The notes under the pieces: model-generated
Databases searched by the model: none
What the model was told of the DNA's origin: nothing
The model's input: only the letters and a program-made list of their open reading frames with translations
Program-made: the position numbers and the translations under genes
Part shown: positions 1-12,500 of the stretch, piece after piece
How the letters are laid out: every line of letters starts with the position of its first letter
How positions within the stretch are numbered: the stretch's first letter is position 1
NCBI RefSeq assembly: GCF_004027225.2
Contig: NC_044278.2
Span: 66,187,423-66,251,422 of the forward strand
DNA length: 64,000 nucleotides
Source of the DNA: Strigops habroptila
Lineage: Eukaryota; Chordata; Aves; Psittaciformes; Psittacidae
Direction of reading: 5' to 3'

Positions 1-3000
1 TTAGCAGTGGGCTTTAAATGCGCTAACTTTCATTAAGAACACCATGGAAAGAAGTTCAGACAGAAACCAGCCGCAACGACCACACTCTGGACCTGTAGAA
101 CTGGGGGATGTGCTCTCCAGTGCCATCTACTGGCACCTAAACCATTAACCGACTTCAAGCATCTCCTCGCACACCAAGTAGTCACATCACAGCTCTGAGC
201 ACAAATGCAAATACACGCTTATTTAGGCTATTCCTATTTTAGTTGTACTGGCTTATGAATTTTGGAGTAGGGCAATCCAAGGGTTTCTTGCAGACTGTTT
301 TAAGAAGAGCATGCTAATGTAATATTTATACAATCATGTTGGCATTCACCTTCAATGAACACAGTTAGACCACCATCCAACATCCACAAGCGTGAGTGCA
401 AATCCTTCTACCAACCTCCGTGAGTCTATCTGGAGCTCTTAAAATAGTATTTTCAATTAAAAAGTATTGACCAAAGTAGCTAGTTAAAGGGAAAACTTTT
501 TATCCCATCTCGAAACAGGCAAGAAGAAAAACAGATTTTGAAGCATGTTTCATGGAAAAATTAAAATAAACTGCATATAGCACCATCATAAAATATTTTA
601 ATTATTTGCTTGCATTTTTCCTTCCACATATCTTAAAGAATTTTAAAGAGACTGAGAAGCCATTTTCCACAAAGAGAAACCAAAAGAGGAAATTAAAATG
701 TGGCTTTTTTTTTTTTTTTTTTTCCCTCCTTACAACCAAGGCAGTCACTGAAAAGGGAAAGAAAAGGGAAAGAGTTATTTCAGGAACTCTCACTTCTACA
801 TGCTGTTTTTCAGATCACTTTAAAACAGCATATTCAAACTGATTACTTTCATACTAATTTAGGAGGTTAACATTTTTAAATAGCTACAAACATCTAAACA
901 AACATAAATTTACAATCTCTCTGGAAAATACTGCTGATACCTAACTTTGCAGAGCTGTCAGAAATAAGAAGTTACTTTCATTTGTAGTATAAATTCCTGT
1001 CATAAATTAACACTACAAAAAGAAGCACAGTCAATTTCACATACAGTCATATGAAAGGGTCCCTGCACAATGACCACTATCAGTCTTCAGCTGTCAACCT
1101 TGTTTTGGGTTTGGCTTTCTTACAATAAGGAAAATATCTTTAATATTAGAATACCTAAAAAGCTACAGGCATAATCAAAACCTAGTATTATTAGAAACAC
1201 CAATTTACACGGTCTGCATTTTTCACTCCTATATTGCAACTAAGTTCTAAATGATGATTCTGCTTGTTACCACCACTCAGTTTTATAATGTTTTTTTAAC
1301 AAAATCAAGAATTCAAATTGATATTTTTCCTTTCTCTTCTGTTCTCCAAGGTAACTAATTTAACAGGAAGTAACAATCCTAAAAGATTGATCTCATTTAC
1401 AGGGCAGCAATGCCTAATGTAGATTCAAAGGAGATAGAACAAAAACTCAAAGATGTAGTAAGAAAGGCAAAGATGACACCAAAGCTCTTGAAGATCTGCC
1501 CTAATGTTAATAGGTAACATAAGAAACGGACATTGCTTTAACAAAGAAAAAAAATAATCAGTAAAGAAGATCTAGCTAAATAGCTTTGACTTCCTGCAGA
1601 CAAAAAGCAGTGTGCTACAGCCCTTATAGAAGGGCACTAATTGGTGTGTTGGGAACATCCAACACCCACCCATTCTCTAGCCAAAAAGGACTGAGCTTAT
1701 GTTACACAACCTAAACTTTCCCAATAGCATTAGCTTGGACTCTTACTGGAATAGTGCCTCTCAATCACTTTCAGCATGCACTCAGGCTTGAGAAAGTGAT
1801 ACCTGCCATAGCTCAGTGTTCCTATATGACCCCCAGTGAACTAGGAACAAACCATCCCACAACTCAGCTATACACTGCTAGCAAAGATAAGATCACTGGG
1901 AATGCAGAACAACTGTCTGCACTGTGACAAAGCTAAACTAGATGGTGTCATTCAGCGAGGTTTACCACTACGGAAGTGCAGTTAGGGCTGCAACTGCATC
2001 AACAGGCAGACTGGTAACATGACTGCACAGCTTCCTTCTCCCTAACCCTCTCCATTAAGAAATAGTAATGCCCATTACAATTCGGCCTTAACAGGCTTTG
2101 CCAATTTGAACTTAAAATGAACGGTACTGGTTTTCAATAGGGTCTTGCTGCCGCACAAACAGTATTTCATTCTTCATGTATTTTTCAAAACTATATGGAT
2201 CACTTCTTGAAATTGCTTAAGTCATGATCTGGAATATCCTTTCTGCAATAGCAAGCTTTGCTCATTTATTTCCTAGTAGGTAAACTTCAAGAAAAAAACC
2301 TTATACATGCCCTCCCACTACTAGTACTCCGTTACTCTTTCTGGCATCACAGAAAGTGAGCAAAGAAAGTTACTGTGCTGTGATTTGCAAACTCCCTTAC
2401 TTACCATAAGCTCTGTGGCTTTAAGCACAGCTCTCCTGCAGGCACTGTTCCTCATTTCTAAAGCAGAGGTAATAGCAACTCCTTGCTTGCTTCCTATTAG
2501 TTTTGTGAAGTGAAACACAATAAACCCTCAGAAACACTGTGGTCATATGAAGAGTAAAGCAGCAAAGGCAAAAAGTCAAGGCATATTTATTTTGCTGGCA
2601 AAGCACTGCTCTCAGGGCAGTAAGGGAAACACATCCTTGGTGTAATGACAGGTAGGGTTGCAAGTGAGATGCATTTGGCCTGCTGCTTTTAACTGGTATT
2701 GTTTCTGTTGCTAGCTTTTCAGTGCACTGCAATCAAATAATTATTGTTTCCTTGGTTGCCAACTATTTTTCTTTTATTAGTAATACCAACCTTTGTTTAT
2801 TCTTCTTCCTCCCATGGGAAATTTCAACACGCCTCCAGAAGGGATGTTGTATGACTCATTTACAATGGGATCACTCCCTTTCTTCCCAGGGGAGGCTTTC
2901 TCTTTGCATTTTTTCTCCTCCCCTCTGTATTTGTAGACAGGGACACCAAATCAAATCTCTGCTGTGTTCACATTCATGTGATCTGAACAAGATGAACAGA

Positions 3001-4545
3001 TCAGCAGTTCTCACATATTTGCCTAGGAGACATACAGCTGAAGAGAATTCATCTCAGACACCATTCCATTTAAACTGTTTAACATTAATTCTGACAACAT
3101 TAGCAACAGACCATATAGAAAAGTAGTATTGAAAATACATTTTTATGGGGTTTTTTTTCTTTCCTCAATGCAGTGAGTATTTTCTGGGGTTTTGTATCCT
3201 TCACTTCCTTGCTTTTTCGCTCTTCAGTTCCTACTTGTTTTCTCGCCACGCTCATTCCTTTCTCAGCAATGCATGCATTTTACTATCTGTCCCCAGTCTT
3301 ACTCACTCACAGCTTATTTCTTGGTGTGGTTTTGTCCTCTTTAGTTCCCCTTCGCAACCCCACACTCGATCATCCTCTTTCGGGTACATAGTTTATTTTG
3401 CCTTCTTGTCACGAACTACTACCCTTTGTCCTAGAAAATCCTTTTCTTTCACTAGGTCATCATGTACTACTGTCACTCTCATTTGTAGCCCCCAGCTCCA
3501 CCACTGGCAACTCCTGCTGATGACAGATGTCTCACAATCAGCTGCAAGTCTGCACTTGGCTCTAAGCCTGAGGGAAGCTCCAGACTTTTTCTGCATTTAC
3601 TCTTTGCAGCAGCGCTTTTATATAGATGGAGCAAAGTCACCCTTTCCTGAAGCACAGCTTCTTAGAGAATTCCAGGTCCCTCTGCACCACCAAGACCAAA
3701 TACCTGTAGAAAAAGCTTGAGAAAAATTGCAGACAATGCTATCCAGAGGGGTGAGTAAGCATGGATGGCATTTTGCCCTGGGAGTCCTGTTATGAACAGT
3801 CAGAGCATGTCAGTGCATTATTTCATTGCCTAATATACACAGCAGGAGCTCTGGACTTGAGTGTGCAGACAAACCATCATACCAACCCTAAGCTACACAT
3901 ATCCTCTCCCACCATCTAGTGCAATACTTTCATCTCTTCCCCTGCCTCCTGTGCCACTCAACCTCAGTGTTACCTTCCCCTACTCATTTCTTCTACTTAC
4001 CTTTGCAAGCCAGAAAGAATATATAATTGACCAATGAGGAGCTAAATGGAAAGAGTCTAGGGTGTGCTAACTCATCAACCAACTAGCAGGAAAGTCTACA
4101 AATTTAGATTGGCTAGATATTCCAATGCTATATGCATTCAGATTGGCCTGGTGCCTATCTTTCGGATGCCAATAGTCAAATCCCACAGTCTTCCAGCCTG
4201 CAAAAAAAAAGGCTCAAAGGACTATGTCTGTATAGATCCAACATACAAAGTAATTGTGTCAACTTTTGGCTTGCGCTTTCTGCAATACCGATCTGCTCCT
4301 GAGCAAAGCAGTCAACACCAAAGGACTTGCTACCTCAGCTCTACGTGATGTTAGTGGCTATGTCTGCATTAGCAAGTAGCACTTTGCAACAGAAAGTCTG
4401 TGAACTAAGACAATGGCTGTTGAGAACTGGATGCCCATGCTACATGCTTTGGGAAATGTTTTACTTTCCACTAGCTCTAGACCAGTCTTGCAGACTGAAA
4501 CTCCAATAGCAGATGGAGTCCCAAAATACATCACCTGATTTCACA
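1..4545. other. Intergenic DNA upstream of ARGLU1, no gene seen
   Basis: AT-rich, with stops in all frames at short intervals. The longest open frame (3145-3720, 191 codons) has low-complexity Phe/Ser/Leu-rich composition, no recognisable domain and no splice or promoter context, so I do not call it. A 19-nt T run lies at 705-723. A cluster of CCAAT/ATTGG pentamers lies at 4031-4173 (see findings). I see nothing else that can be supported. Confidence 0.6.
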
Positions 4546-4547
4546 GG

Positions 4548-4765
4548 AGTGCAGAATAGTTCAGGCTAGAACAGACCTCTGGAAGTCATCTCGTTCAACT
4601 GCCCTGTTCAAGCAGGGCCACCCAGAGCTTGTCGCCGAGGACCATGTCCAGAATAACTCCAAGGATGGAGAGTCCACAGCCTCTCCAGACAACCTGTACC
4701 AGTGTTTGGTCACCCTCACAGTAAAAAAAAGTTTTTCAAACAGAACATACCATATTTCAGTTTTT
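4548..4765 (-). mobile_element. CR1 LINE 3'-end fragment, antisense
   Basis: Read on the minus strand, the interval encodes a decayed C-terminal tail of the CR1 ORF2 reverse transcriptase: a block like FFTVRVTKHWYRL followed by VDSPSLE, the diagnostic CR1 ending. It is followed by the noncoding 3' end, whose reverse complement reads as the bird CR1 hallmark of agaatagttcaggct plus acctctggaagtcatct. It is 5'-truncated, as almost all CR1 copies are, and carries frame-breaking changes, so it is an old inactive copy. It does not overlap any gene. Confidence 0.85.
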
Positions 4766-6596
4766 ATTTTAGACTTAGTCTTACCCAAAAATAATCCAGT
4801 TTACCCAGTCTGAGACTATTTCAATGCAATCAAATTAATGTTCAAGAGATTCACTTCAACACCAAAACCACAACACTTTCTCCTAGATGAAATGCTACTG
4901 TAGATTCAATCATTGGTTCTTCTACTACAACCATGTTCTGCCACCCTTATTTACAATCAGCAGTGCCTGACTTTAAAAAGTGGTGTTCAATATTACATTC
5001 CTTTAAATGTTTTAACATGGTATGGACAGTTTTTTTCTTCTTCCCTAGCTGCTTCCCTGTCTCCAAACACAAGACAGAAAGTAAAATACAGAGAATTGTC
5101 TAAACACAAATACACCACTACAATACGTGTTGCACAATGTTTAAACCATAGGAGGATATGCTGCATGCATTCAAAACTTGATAATAATGCAAATAAGAGA
5201 TAAGGGAGAAAGACTAGTGCATTCCCTTCTCGATTTACTTAGTTTCCCACATTATCAAGATTGTAACCCTAAGAATTCATAAAGTTGCAATTAGCATCTG
5301 TGATAGAAACCTGAAACAACTTCATCAAACTTGTATGGCAACACACAAGACTATCAATGATCAGGAACCACATACACATTGATGTCAGCTGCAACTCTAG
5401 AGAAGTACATATAGGCATTAGATATTCCACGCATTTAGAAGCCTGTCCTGCTCTAATTGCCATCTTAGACATGGATCCAAATGAACCAGGCCCCAACCCC
5501 ATTTTGAATACCATGCTCAGCAGGGCTGATGGCAGCTTAAATACAACTGTGCACAGACTCTGCAGAGCATACACCTGTGTGCAGCATGACACTACACTAT
5601 GTAAGCAGTGAGTTAGATGTTCTGCATGCTGAGTACGCCCAGTGTTCAGAGCTTTGTGACTGATGAAGACAGCCCTATTCTAGTATTGCTGAAGTCACAG
5701 TTATAGTGATAGTTCTGTGGCACACCAGCTGGGACAACAAAATCAGCCAGGTCACTCATGAAAATACAATTCAGTTTGACCTGCACAATTGCTATCATTG
5801 CAGTTCAAAAATTATCAAACCATCTGCAGACAAATACTACCAATCTCATTCAGGAATAAAAGACATCAGGAACAATAACAGAGTCAAACAACGCATGCCA
5901 CAACATTTCTGATGTCTTCTAAAAAGAATGAAGAGACACTTAATAAAAACTCTCACAAGAATAAGCTTCAAAATGTCTATCTTCTCTGGAGTATTTTGTT
6001 TCTCTTCACATTATTAGGAAAGACCTCTACAAGTACAATCTCTCAGTTATTGCCATTTTAATGAGATTTTCACAAAAACTTAGAAAAGTTTAAAAGCTTC
6101 TGTTAAAATTAAACTGTATCATAAAATTGCATCATGACCAAATGCTTTATTCCTTCAACCTTTAACCTAGCTAGTCAGGGAAATGAATGAATAAATCAAC
6201 TTGCAAAATGAAGCCCTACTTTTGTGAGCATAGGAGGCAGAAATCTGGCACTCAGGAGACTTCCTGCTAAACTGGCTTGCTCAAATAGACAACATATTTG
6301 TCTTCTACTTTTTAACAAAAAAAAATTTAGGAAAGTAATAACCATTTTCTGCCTATTAAAACGTGCAAATTTTAAAGCTCATCAGTTTGCATGGTTGTAA
6401 GTAAAAAAGGTTTCATTTGACTTTTTCTTTTTTTTGATAAATTTTAACAGAATAGCTGTTAACATCCAAAAACGCTTCAGGGTCAATTCCCATTAATCGT
6501 GGTAGCACTGATTTAATTTTTAAGTGTAGGTAGGATGCTTTTCCCATACCTGCAACCCTACTTCTATCATAAACAAGTTGCCTCTTGACTACCTTT

Positions 6597-6618
6597 AAAA
6601 AAAAAAAAAAAAAAAAAA
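6597..6618. repeat. Poly-A tract (22 nt)
   Basis: An uninterrupted run of 22 A. No retroposed body is recognisable immediately upstream, so it is called a simple repeat rather than the tail of a retrocopy. Confidence 0.95.
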
Positions 6619-9600
6619 GAAGTAATCACTCCCAGTCATTTTCATATTCATTCAGAAAAAGTGGTGCTGCTAGACATATTACTGTGTGTAAAGAAATAAG
6701 GGGGAAAAAAAAACAACAAATAACCCAGGAAAATCTCTAGTTACAAATAACATATGCAAAATATTCTGGATATAAAATTTACACAGCCAGTACTTCATCC
6801 AAATAGTTTTCAAAATTAAGCACGAATTAGGAACTCTTAAAATACACATGCTAACTAGGAGTCACCAAGCCAAGCGGAAATGCTGTACGGGAAGGCATGG
6901 CCGTCACCCCGTTAAAGCCAAGGTGTCTGAGTCAGCACCACAAGAGTGGCATCTTCATCTGTTTAGAAGCCAAAAATTGGAGTACTCTCCTGAGGGCAGT
7001 GCCTACAGTAGCCTTTGAAGAACTGAGCATGGCTCACCCCTTTTGAAACACAGCTGTTGTGGGAGAGGGCATGTTGTGCAACACCCAGGCAGTTACAGCA
7101 CCTGCCAGGTTTTGTGCTCTAGCTCTCAAGATTAGCCCTGTTTCTTTTCTCATGATTATTTAACATAATCCAAAACCAGACTTTTGAATTGACTTAAATT
7201 CAAAGCAACTTACTCCCTCGTCCCCCCTTTCCAGGGTATCACAGTCATTAAATTACAACCATGTTGTACCCTGCATCTGAACACATCTATTTTGCATTTT
7301 GTTAAATCCAATTGGTTTCAACTGAGGAAGCAGAAGGGGACTTTGCCCCTACCTCCCTTCTCACTTTCCTCCAGCCTTGACACTGGCCTTGTGATTAGCA
7401 TACTGTCATGGGAAGGAAGAGACATTGATATGAATGAGGACACACCTGAATCCAATTTCCTTGCTTGTCCAACTAGTCTAACAACTATGCTAACATGAGC
7501 AACCTGGTTTTGAATAACAGTGTCCGCTGCTACTCTGGTTTGTTTTGTTGGGTTTTTTAAAAGGAATTATTCAAGTATTCACATTGGATCAGTCCCTCAT
7601 GAGTCTCAGATGACACCTCAACTCATTTCTGACTAGCGTAAGTCCCCAGTTACACATACTAAACACTACAATTGCTATGAAGTCTTTCAGACAAATCAGA
7701 ATATGCCTATAGAGTTCAAAGAGCTCCACGATTATGCTGCTGTTGAGGAAGGTTGGTTTGATTTTTATTACTGTCAGCCTCCAATGAACCAAGTCTTAGG
7801 ACCACATTTAAATACTTATATGTGATATTAAATCTGCATACTCCATACAGTATCAATGATTTTTTTAAAAAATATTCACCATGAAAAGGCATATCACTAT
7901 GGATACACAGCTTGCAGATCAGTGTCTCAAGTTGTGATCAAAACTTATATTCACCACTTCTACTAATATTCAAGAGCTTTTCTTTAGGACCTGCATGGAC
8001 TGGGCAAAGTGAACAAAGCAAGTGAATGTTCATTTTACTTTCTTCTATAGAAAAAGCAGAAAGAAGAAAGTAGTCCAAACATTAAATAAGTGGTAAGTAC
8101 ATTTACACAAAATAAAAATCGTAAAATGTCCTGTGACACTGATAATTCATGTAATTTCAAGATTTCCACACTGATCATGATTCATCAATTTTATTTTCTA
8201 AAACTAAATCCACATGGGAACGAAAATAGTTTTAAATTAATTTGATTATCACACACTAGTCCCTATTACTCAAGCTGTGCCTTTTTTCATACCCAAATTA
8301 CAGAACACTTTCAACAGCATTCTGTATAGTACTCTTCATTTTCCAAGGATATGATTATCATCTGAACATGTGCAAAAGCATTTTAGCTAATAACTATACT
8401 TATGTGTACAATCTACCCAGCCTTTCTGTAAAGGTATAATGTGAAAACTCTTTCCAATAATTTCTTATTGTACAGGGTTTCCTCTCCATTCTTTCAATTA
8501 AACATTTCTTTTATAATGGAATCCTTTGCAGCAGTCTCCGAAGTTTTAGAAAAGGTACTTCCCTTTCTGACAACTGTTCCGTGCTCCTGCCATGCCTTCC
8601 TCACAGTGGTTTTGCCAGTCTCCCAGATGCGTCATCTTCCTACCCCTGCAGCTTAGCAGCTCAGATCTCCGTAACAGTGCTAAAAGATAAATGAAATAGC
8701 TGACAGAAAATGAGTAAGCAAAACAAGGAGCTTTGCCATTAGGTGTAAAAAAAGTGATTAACTAATCCAACTTCTGCACCTGCACAGCTTCTGTGATTTA
8801 TGTAACATGAATCACAGCACTGACTCCTAATTTCAGGGCAAAAAAAAACCAAACCATACCAAAACCAACCAACCAACAAACCCTGCATACATAGTTTCTG
8901 ACCGTGTAATAAACTCAGGCTGAAATAGCTACTTTGAAAGAACCAACACACATTTAAACCACTTTTTTTATCCTTCCAAGAACTTAGCTCTTCTGTGCTA
9001 TTCATGCCCTTACTATCGTGAGACAGACTACATCAGATGACAGTAAATTATATACTGAACATCTTATCCTGTTATGCTGTTGCTTGCTTTCTCGGCTTAC
9101 CCCCCCAGAGTTCTTCCATTTTACACCTATTAGAAAGATCTTACATCCAGCTGTGCCACACTAACATAACCCAAAGTAATCCACCTTTAATCTCCCAAGA
9201 TTCCTCTTGACCCAGCTAATGACAAAAGCGATGGTGTATGTGAGAGCAGGTATGACCTGGTGATTATCAGTACACAGTATCTCCACAGGGCTATCCCCAA
9301 ATGCCTATGGGTTGAGAGATTTCATGTGATGATAGTAGCCAAGGTAAAGAAGGGTGAGGTGCTTTAATTATACCACCATTTGGCTGTCAAATAAGGTGTT
9401 TTCCAACTTTAAGGCAACTGTTTTAAGCAGCAAATTATGCATTTAAATGTACTGAGATATATTAAAATGGAGAAAAATAATGCAAAACCCCCAAGACTGC
9501 ATAGAAATGAAGTATGGCTACCAAACCATGAATAATACATTTATTTATATGTGATTTAAAACTCAGAAATTCTAAAACTATTTAATCTGGACAAAATTAC

Positions 9601-11404
9601 ATGCGCTTAACCAGCTATTTAAAATTTTGAGAGGGAACAGACATGGGAAATTACCATCTTTTTCTACTAACTGAGAACAAAAAATTAAATTATTTAATGA
9701 AACAGGGTTCTTAAATTTCGTACTAAAACTTCATTTTGGGACTGCAATTCCATATCAACTGTAATTACACCTGGAGGGGGGAAACCTAAATACTAATATT
9801 TCATTCCTATTAACCTAGGAAAAATAAGGTGATAGGATAAAAAAAACCCCAAACTACCAAACTTCAAAGCAAAGAAGAAATCACAGATAGGAATGTTGTT
9901 CTAACTTGTCAACTCTCAGGAATGTATTTTTGAAAGGGAGCTTTTTTTCCAGAAGTACCACAATTTAGTCCTCATAAATAACAAAGTGGACTAACAACCT
10001 TAACCTAGTAGAGGTATTAAAAATCTTATGCTCTTAATAATTCGGGAGTTTAAAAAAAGCTTGAGATGGAGGAATACAGTAACGGATTGGGGAAAATTAT
10101 TTCATTATGCTGTATTTTATAATTTCTTCAGTTCCACACAATCCATCAGCATGAATTGTTTTCAGAAAATATTGTATTTTATAGCTCAGATGAATCAGTA
10201 CTACTAAATAAGACTAAATTTCTGCAGTTCAAAATTGTATTTCTTCAGACAACCAAGGTGCCAAATATGGGTTCTGTTAATAGTGATTTACCAAGGATAA
10301 AACTCAGCTAATTGTATTTTAAAAACTCAGTTATACTTATAACTGACTGTATAACAATTTGTAATGTCCCCTCCCCACCCCCTCCGCATTTCAGGGCAGG
10401 TTTTGTACATCCAATATGGAATGCAGAACTAATAAAATTATGATGTAACTTTTCACCAAACCTGTTGCATCATATGAATTTAAAAGCTTCAGTGCTCAAT
10501 TATAGCCAAATTGCTGTAGAAATTATGGCAGCTGGAAACTCACCCACCCAGTCCTGAGCTAAAAGGTCTGACTGTTAACTTCCTTAGTTACCTGTGGCAT
10601 GAAGTTCCCCAGGGCTAGAGACAAACAAGCGCACCCGGGGTCTGTGTCACTGGAATTCCTGCCATGCAGGTTTCACAATGTCCATTACTACCACCTGAAA
10701 AGTGGTCTGCAAGAAAAATGCTTCAATTTTATTTTTGGTACTAATTAAAGCCTGAATGATAGAATAAGGAAGTCTTCCTTCAAGAAAAGTAAGACAAGTC
10801 AGTCAGTCAAAAGAATTAGATGAAAAGACCTTTAGGTGAGATTGGATTTTGTTCAGTGACTAAAGGAATGTTTTGCCAAATGTAACTTACTTACAATGTA
10901 AACGTATATATTTAAAGAAAAAAAAAAAGCACAAACTGTGAAAGGTATCAAGGAGCTAATTTCTACCAAAAGAGCAAGCTTAACTATCTATAGCTTGCAC
11001 CAGTTCACCTGAAATCAAGAGTAGTATCAGTTGCAAATTTTGCTATGGTAGAAAACAGTAACAATTGCATGGCAGAGCTGGGATAAAAACCTCATACAGA
11101 GATACCTACTGAATCACTAGTTCATACACTACATCTGGCCTGAAGCTGCTTCCTTTGCCTACATATCTGTTGTCAACAAAGGACAACAACGTGTACAGGT
11201 AAGCTCACCCAAAATGCAGCCAAAACAGGCACTGTGCCACGTCAGAGATAGCTACAACGAAGCAGAACCTAGTTCATATTTCTGTTGAACTATGTGGTTC
11301 AACAGAAGACTCAGAAAAACTAAATAGCTACTATTTGTTGGGAGCGTTAATTGGTTTTTGTAACTTCCTTAATCTACAGCGATAGATTCCCTCTGTCCCC
11401 CATG

Positions 11405-11430
11405 TCAAACCAAACCAAACCAAACAACAA
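11405..11430. repeat. (AAACC)n microsatellite
   Basis: About four to five copies of the pentamer aaacc, ending in a degenerate aacaacaa. It sits at the edge of the ARGLU1 CpG island. Similar A/C-rich, G-poor tracts recur at 8847, 15385, 18033 and 20924. Confidence 0.85.
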
Positions 11431-11797
11431 AAGTCAAGTACTGAAAAAGCTTCAATAAAAGAAAAATACGGCAACTCCTCCTCCGCGGAGCACCGCGGCA
11501 CGCAGGGTGTTCGCTCCCCGGTTCTTGGCCGCTTCCCGAGGCGGCCTCAGGGGCTAGACATGCCTCCAAACGCCTGAAACCCCCATTACCTTTCCCTCCG
11601 AAGCCAGCCAAACAGCCAGCCACCCCCCGGAGAGGCTCTTTGAGAGACTGTCCCCCAAAAGCCCAGCCCCAGCGCCCCTCATCGCCCCGGCGCCCGACAA
11701 CCGCCCAGAACGCCTGCAACCGCGCGCCGGGATACGCTACGCGCAAACGCGGAGTGGAAGCGCGGCCTGACAGTGCTTCCTCCAAGAGCGACACTTG

Positions 11798-11806
11798 CCA
11801 TTGGCT
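11798..11806 (-). promoter_or_regulatory. Inverted CCAAT box (candidate NF-Y site)
   Basis: ccattggct on the + strand, which reads AGCCAATGG on the other strand, a very good NF-Y match. It lies about 350 bp upstream of the ARGLU1 ATG and roughly 100 bp upstream of the inferred start-site zone, the usual distance for NF-Y in CpG-island promoters. Binding is inferred from the motif alone. Confidence 0.65.
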
Positions 11807-11935
11807 GCCGAACATTATCGAGTGCTTTCGTGCTTCTCCGGCGCGACGCGGAAGGCGGGGGGGATCGAGAGCAAACGGCTGGAACGCGGCGCAGTGCATT
11901 GTGGGGCGGAACAGGAGAGTCACCGCTCTGTTGGG

Positions 11936-11947
11936 GCCGCCATCTTG
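11936..11947 (+). promoter_or_regulatory. YY1 motif near the ARGLU1 start site
   Basis: GCCGCCATCTTG is a perfect YY1 core (reverse complement CAAGATGGCGGC). YY1 sites in this orientation typically lie just downstream of start sites in TATA-less housekeeping promoters, often within the 5'UTR, which supports transcription starting shortly before 11936. A GCATTGTGGGGCGG stretch just upstream (about 11897) is a weaker candidate initiator or GC-box element. Confidence 0.7.
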
Positions 11948-12048
11948 CCTGCGTCCGGACTTGCTCCCGCTTTCGGGGCCTGCTCGTTCTCTTCACAGCG
12001 CAAAGCGGTGGAACGGGGGAGGACGAGGGGCCCGCCTGGGCAGTGCTG

Positions 12049-12090
12049 ATGCGTGCGGAGCCTCCTCGCACTTCTCTCGGGCGCCGTTAG
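12049..12090 (+). other. Candidate uORF in the ARGLU1 5'UTR
   Basis: ATG at 12049 opens a 13-codon frame (MRAEPPRTSLGRR) ending at TAG 12088-12090, 54 nt before the ARGLU1 start. G follows the ATG two bases later and the upstream context tgctg is poor, so leaky scanning would be expected. Whether it is in the mRNA depends on the start site, which I infer to lie upstream near 11.9 kb. Confidence 0.5.
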
Positions 12091-12144
12091 CGAAGGGGGC
12101 GGGGGTGGTCGAGCGGTCACCGGCGCGGCCTCTCCTCTGCCGGG

Positions 12145-12500
12145 ATGGGTCGGTCCCGCAGCCGGAGCTCGTCGCGCTCCAAGCACACCAAGAGCTCCAA
12201 GCACAACAAGAAGAACCGGAGCCGATCTCGGTCCCGCTCCCGGGAGAAGGAGCGGGCGCGGAAACGATCTAAGTCCCGGGAGAGCAAGCGGAACCGGCGC
12301 CGGGAATCCCGCTCCCGGTCCCGCTCCAACACGGCCCCCTCCTCCCGCCGCGACCGGGAGCGGGAGCGCGACCGCGCCTCCTCCCCGCCCGACCGTATCG
12401 ACATCTTCGGGCGTACGGTGAGCAAGCGCAGCAGCCTGGACGAGAAGCAGAAGCGGGAGGAGGAGGAGAAAAAAGCGGAGTTCGAGCGGCAGCGGAAAAT
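12145..12500 (+). CDS. ARGLU1: ARGLU1 coding exon 1 (SR-rich half)
   Basis: Encodes residues 1-118 plus two bases of codon 119. It begins [19 protein letters not shown] and is dominated by SR and RE dipeptides, then [18 protein letters not shown] and the first charged helix residues. The exon stops at AT before a perfect donor GTGAGT (12501). Codon 119 is completed by the T that opens exon 2, giving Ile. Reading on past 12500 would end at TGA 12502-12504. The exon is very GC-rich, unlike the AT-rich later exons, because it lies in the CpG island. Confidence 0.97.

Larger units (their letters stand above)
4766..11460. other. Intergenic DNA between the CR1 relic and the ARGLU1 CpG island
   Basis: AT-rich, with no long open frame and no recognisable exon or RNA gene. 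It contains a 22-nt A run (6597-6618), AAAC/AACC-type A-rich tracts at about 8847-8881 and 11405-11430, and an 11-bp perfect inverted repeat at 11280-11307. Distal regulatory DNA for ARGLU1 is possible but cannot be shown from one sequence. Confidence 0.6.

Noticed and set aside
3145-3720. 191-codon open frame in intergenic DNA
   Set aside because: Low-complexity Phe/Ser/Leu composition, no recognisable domain, no promoter, exon or poly-A context. A frame of this length can arise by chance in T/C-rich DNA.
11405-12272. Long frames on both strands over the ARGLU1 promoter
   Set aside because: CpG-island composition effect. They overlap the promoter and 5'UTR and have no family resemblance.
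12117-12425. Minus-strand open frame opposite ARGLU1 exon 1 that is itself Arg/Glu/Asp/Ser-rich
   Set aside because: Reverse-complementing gag-cgg-type and tcc-cgg-type codons produces similar charged codons. There is no splice or promoter context, so it is a mirror of the repetitive SR coding sequence.
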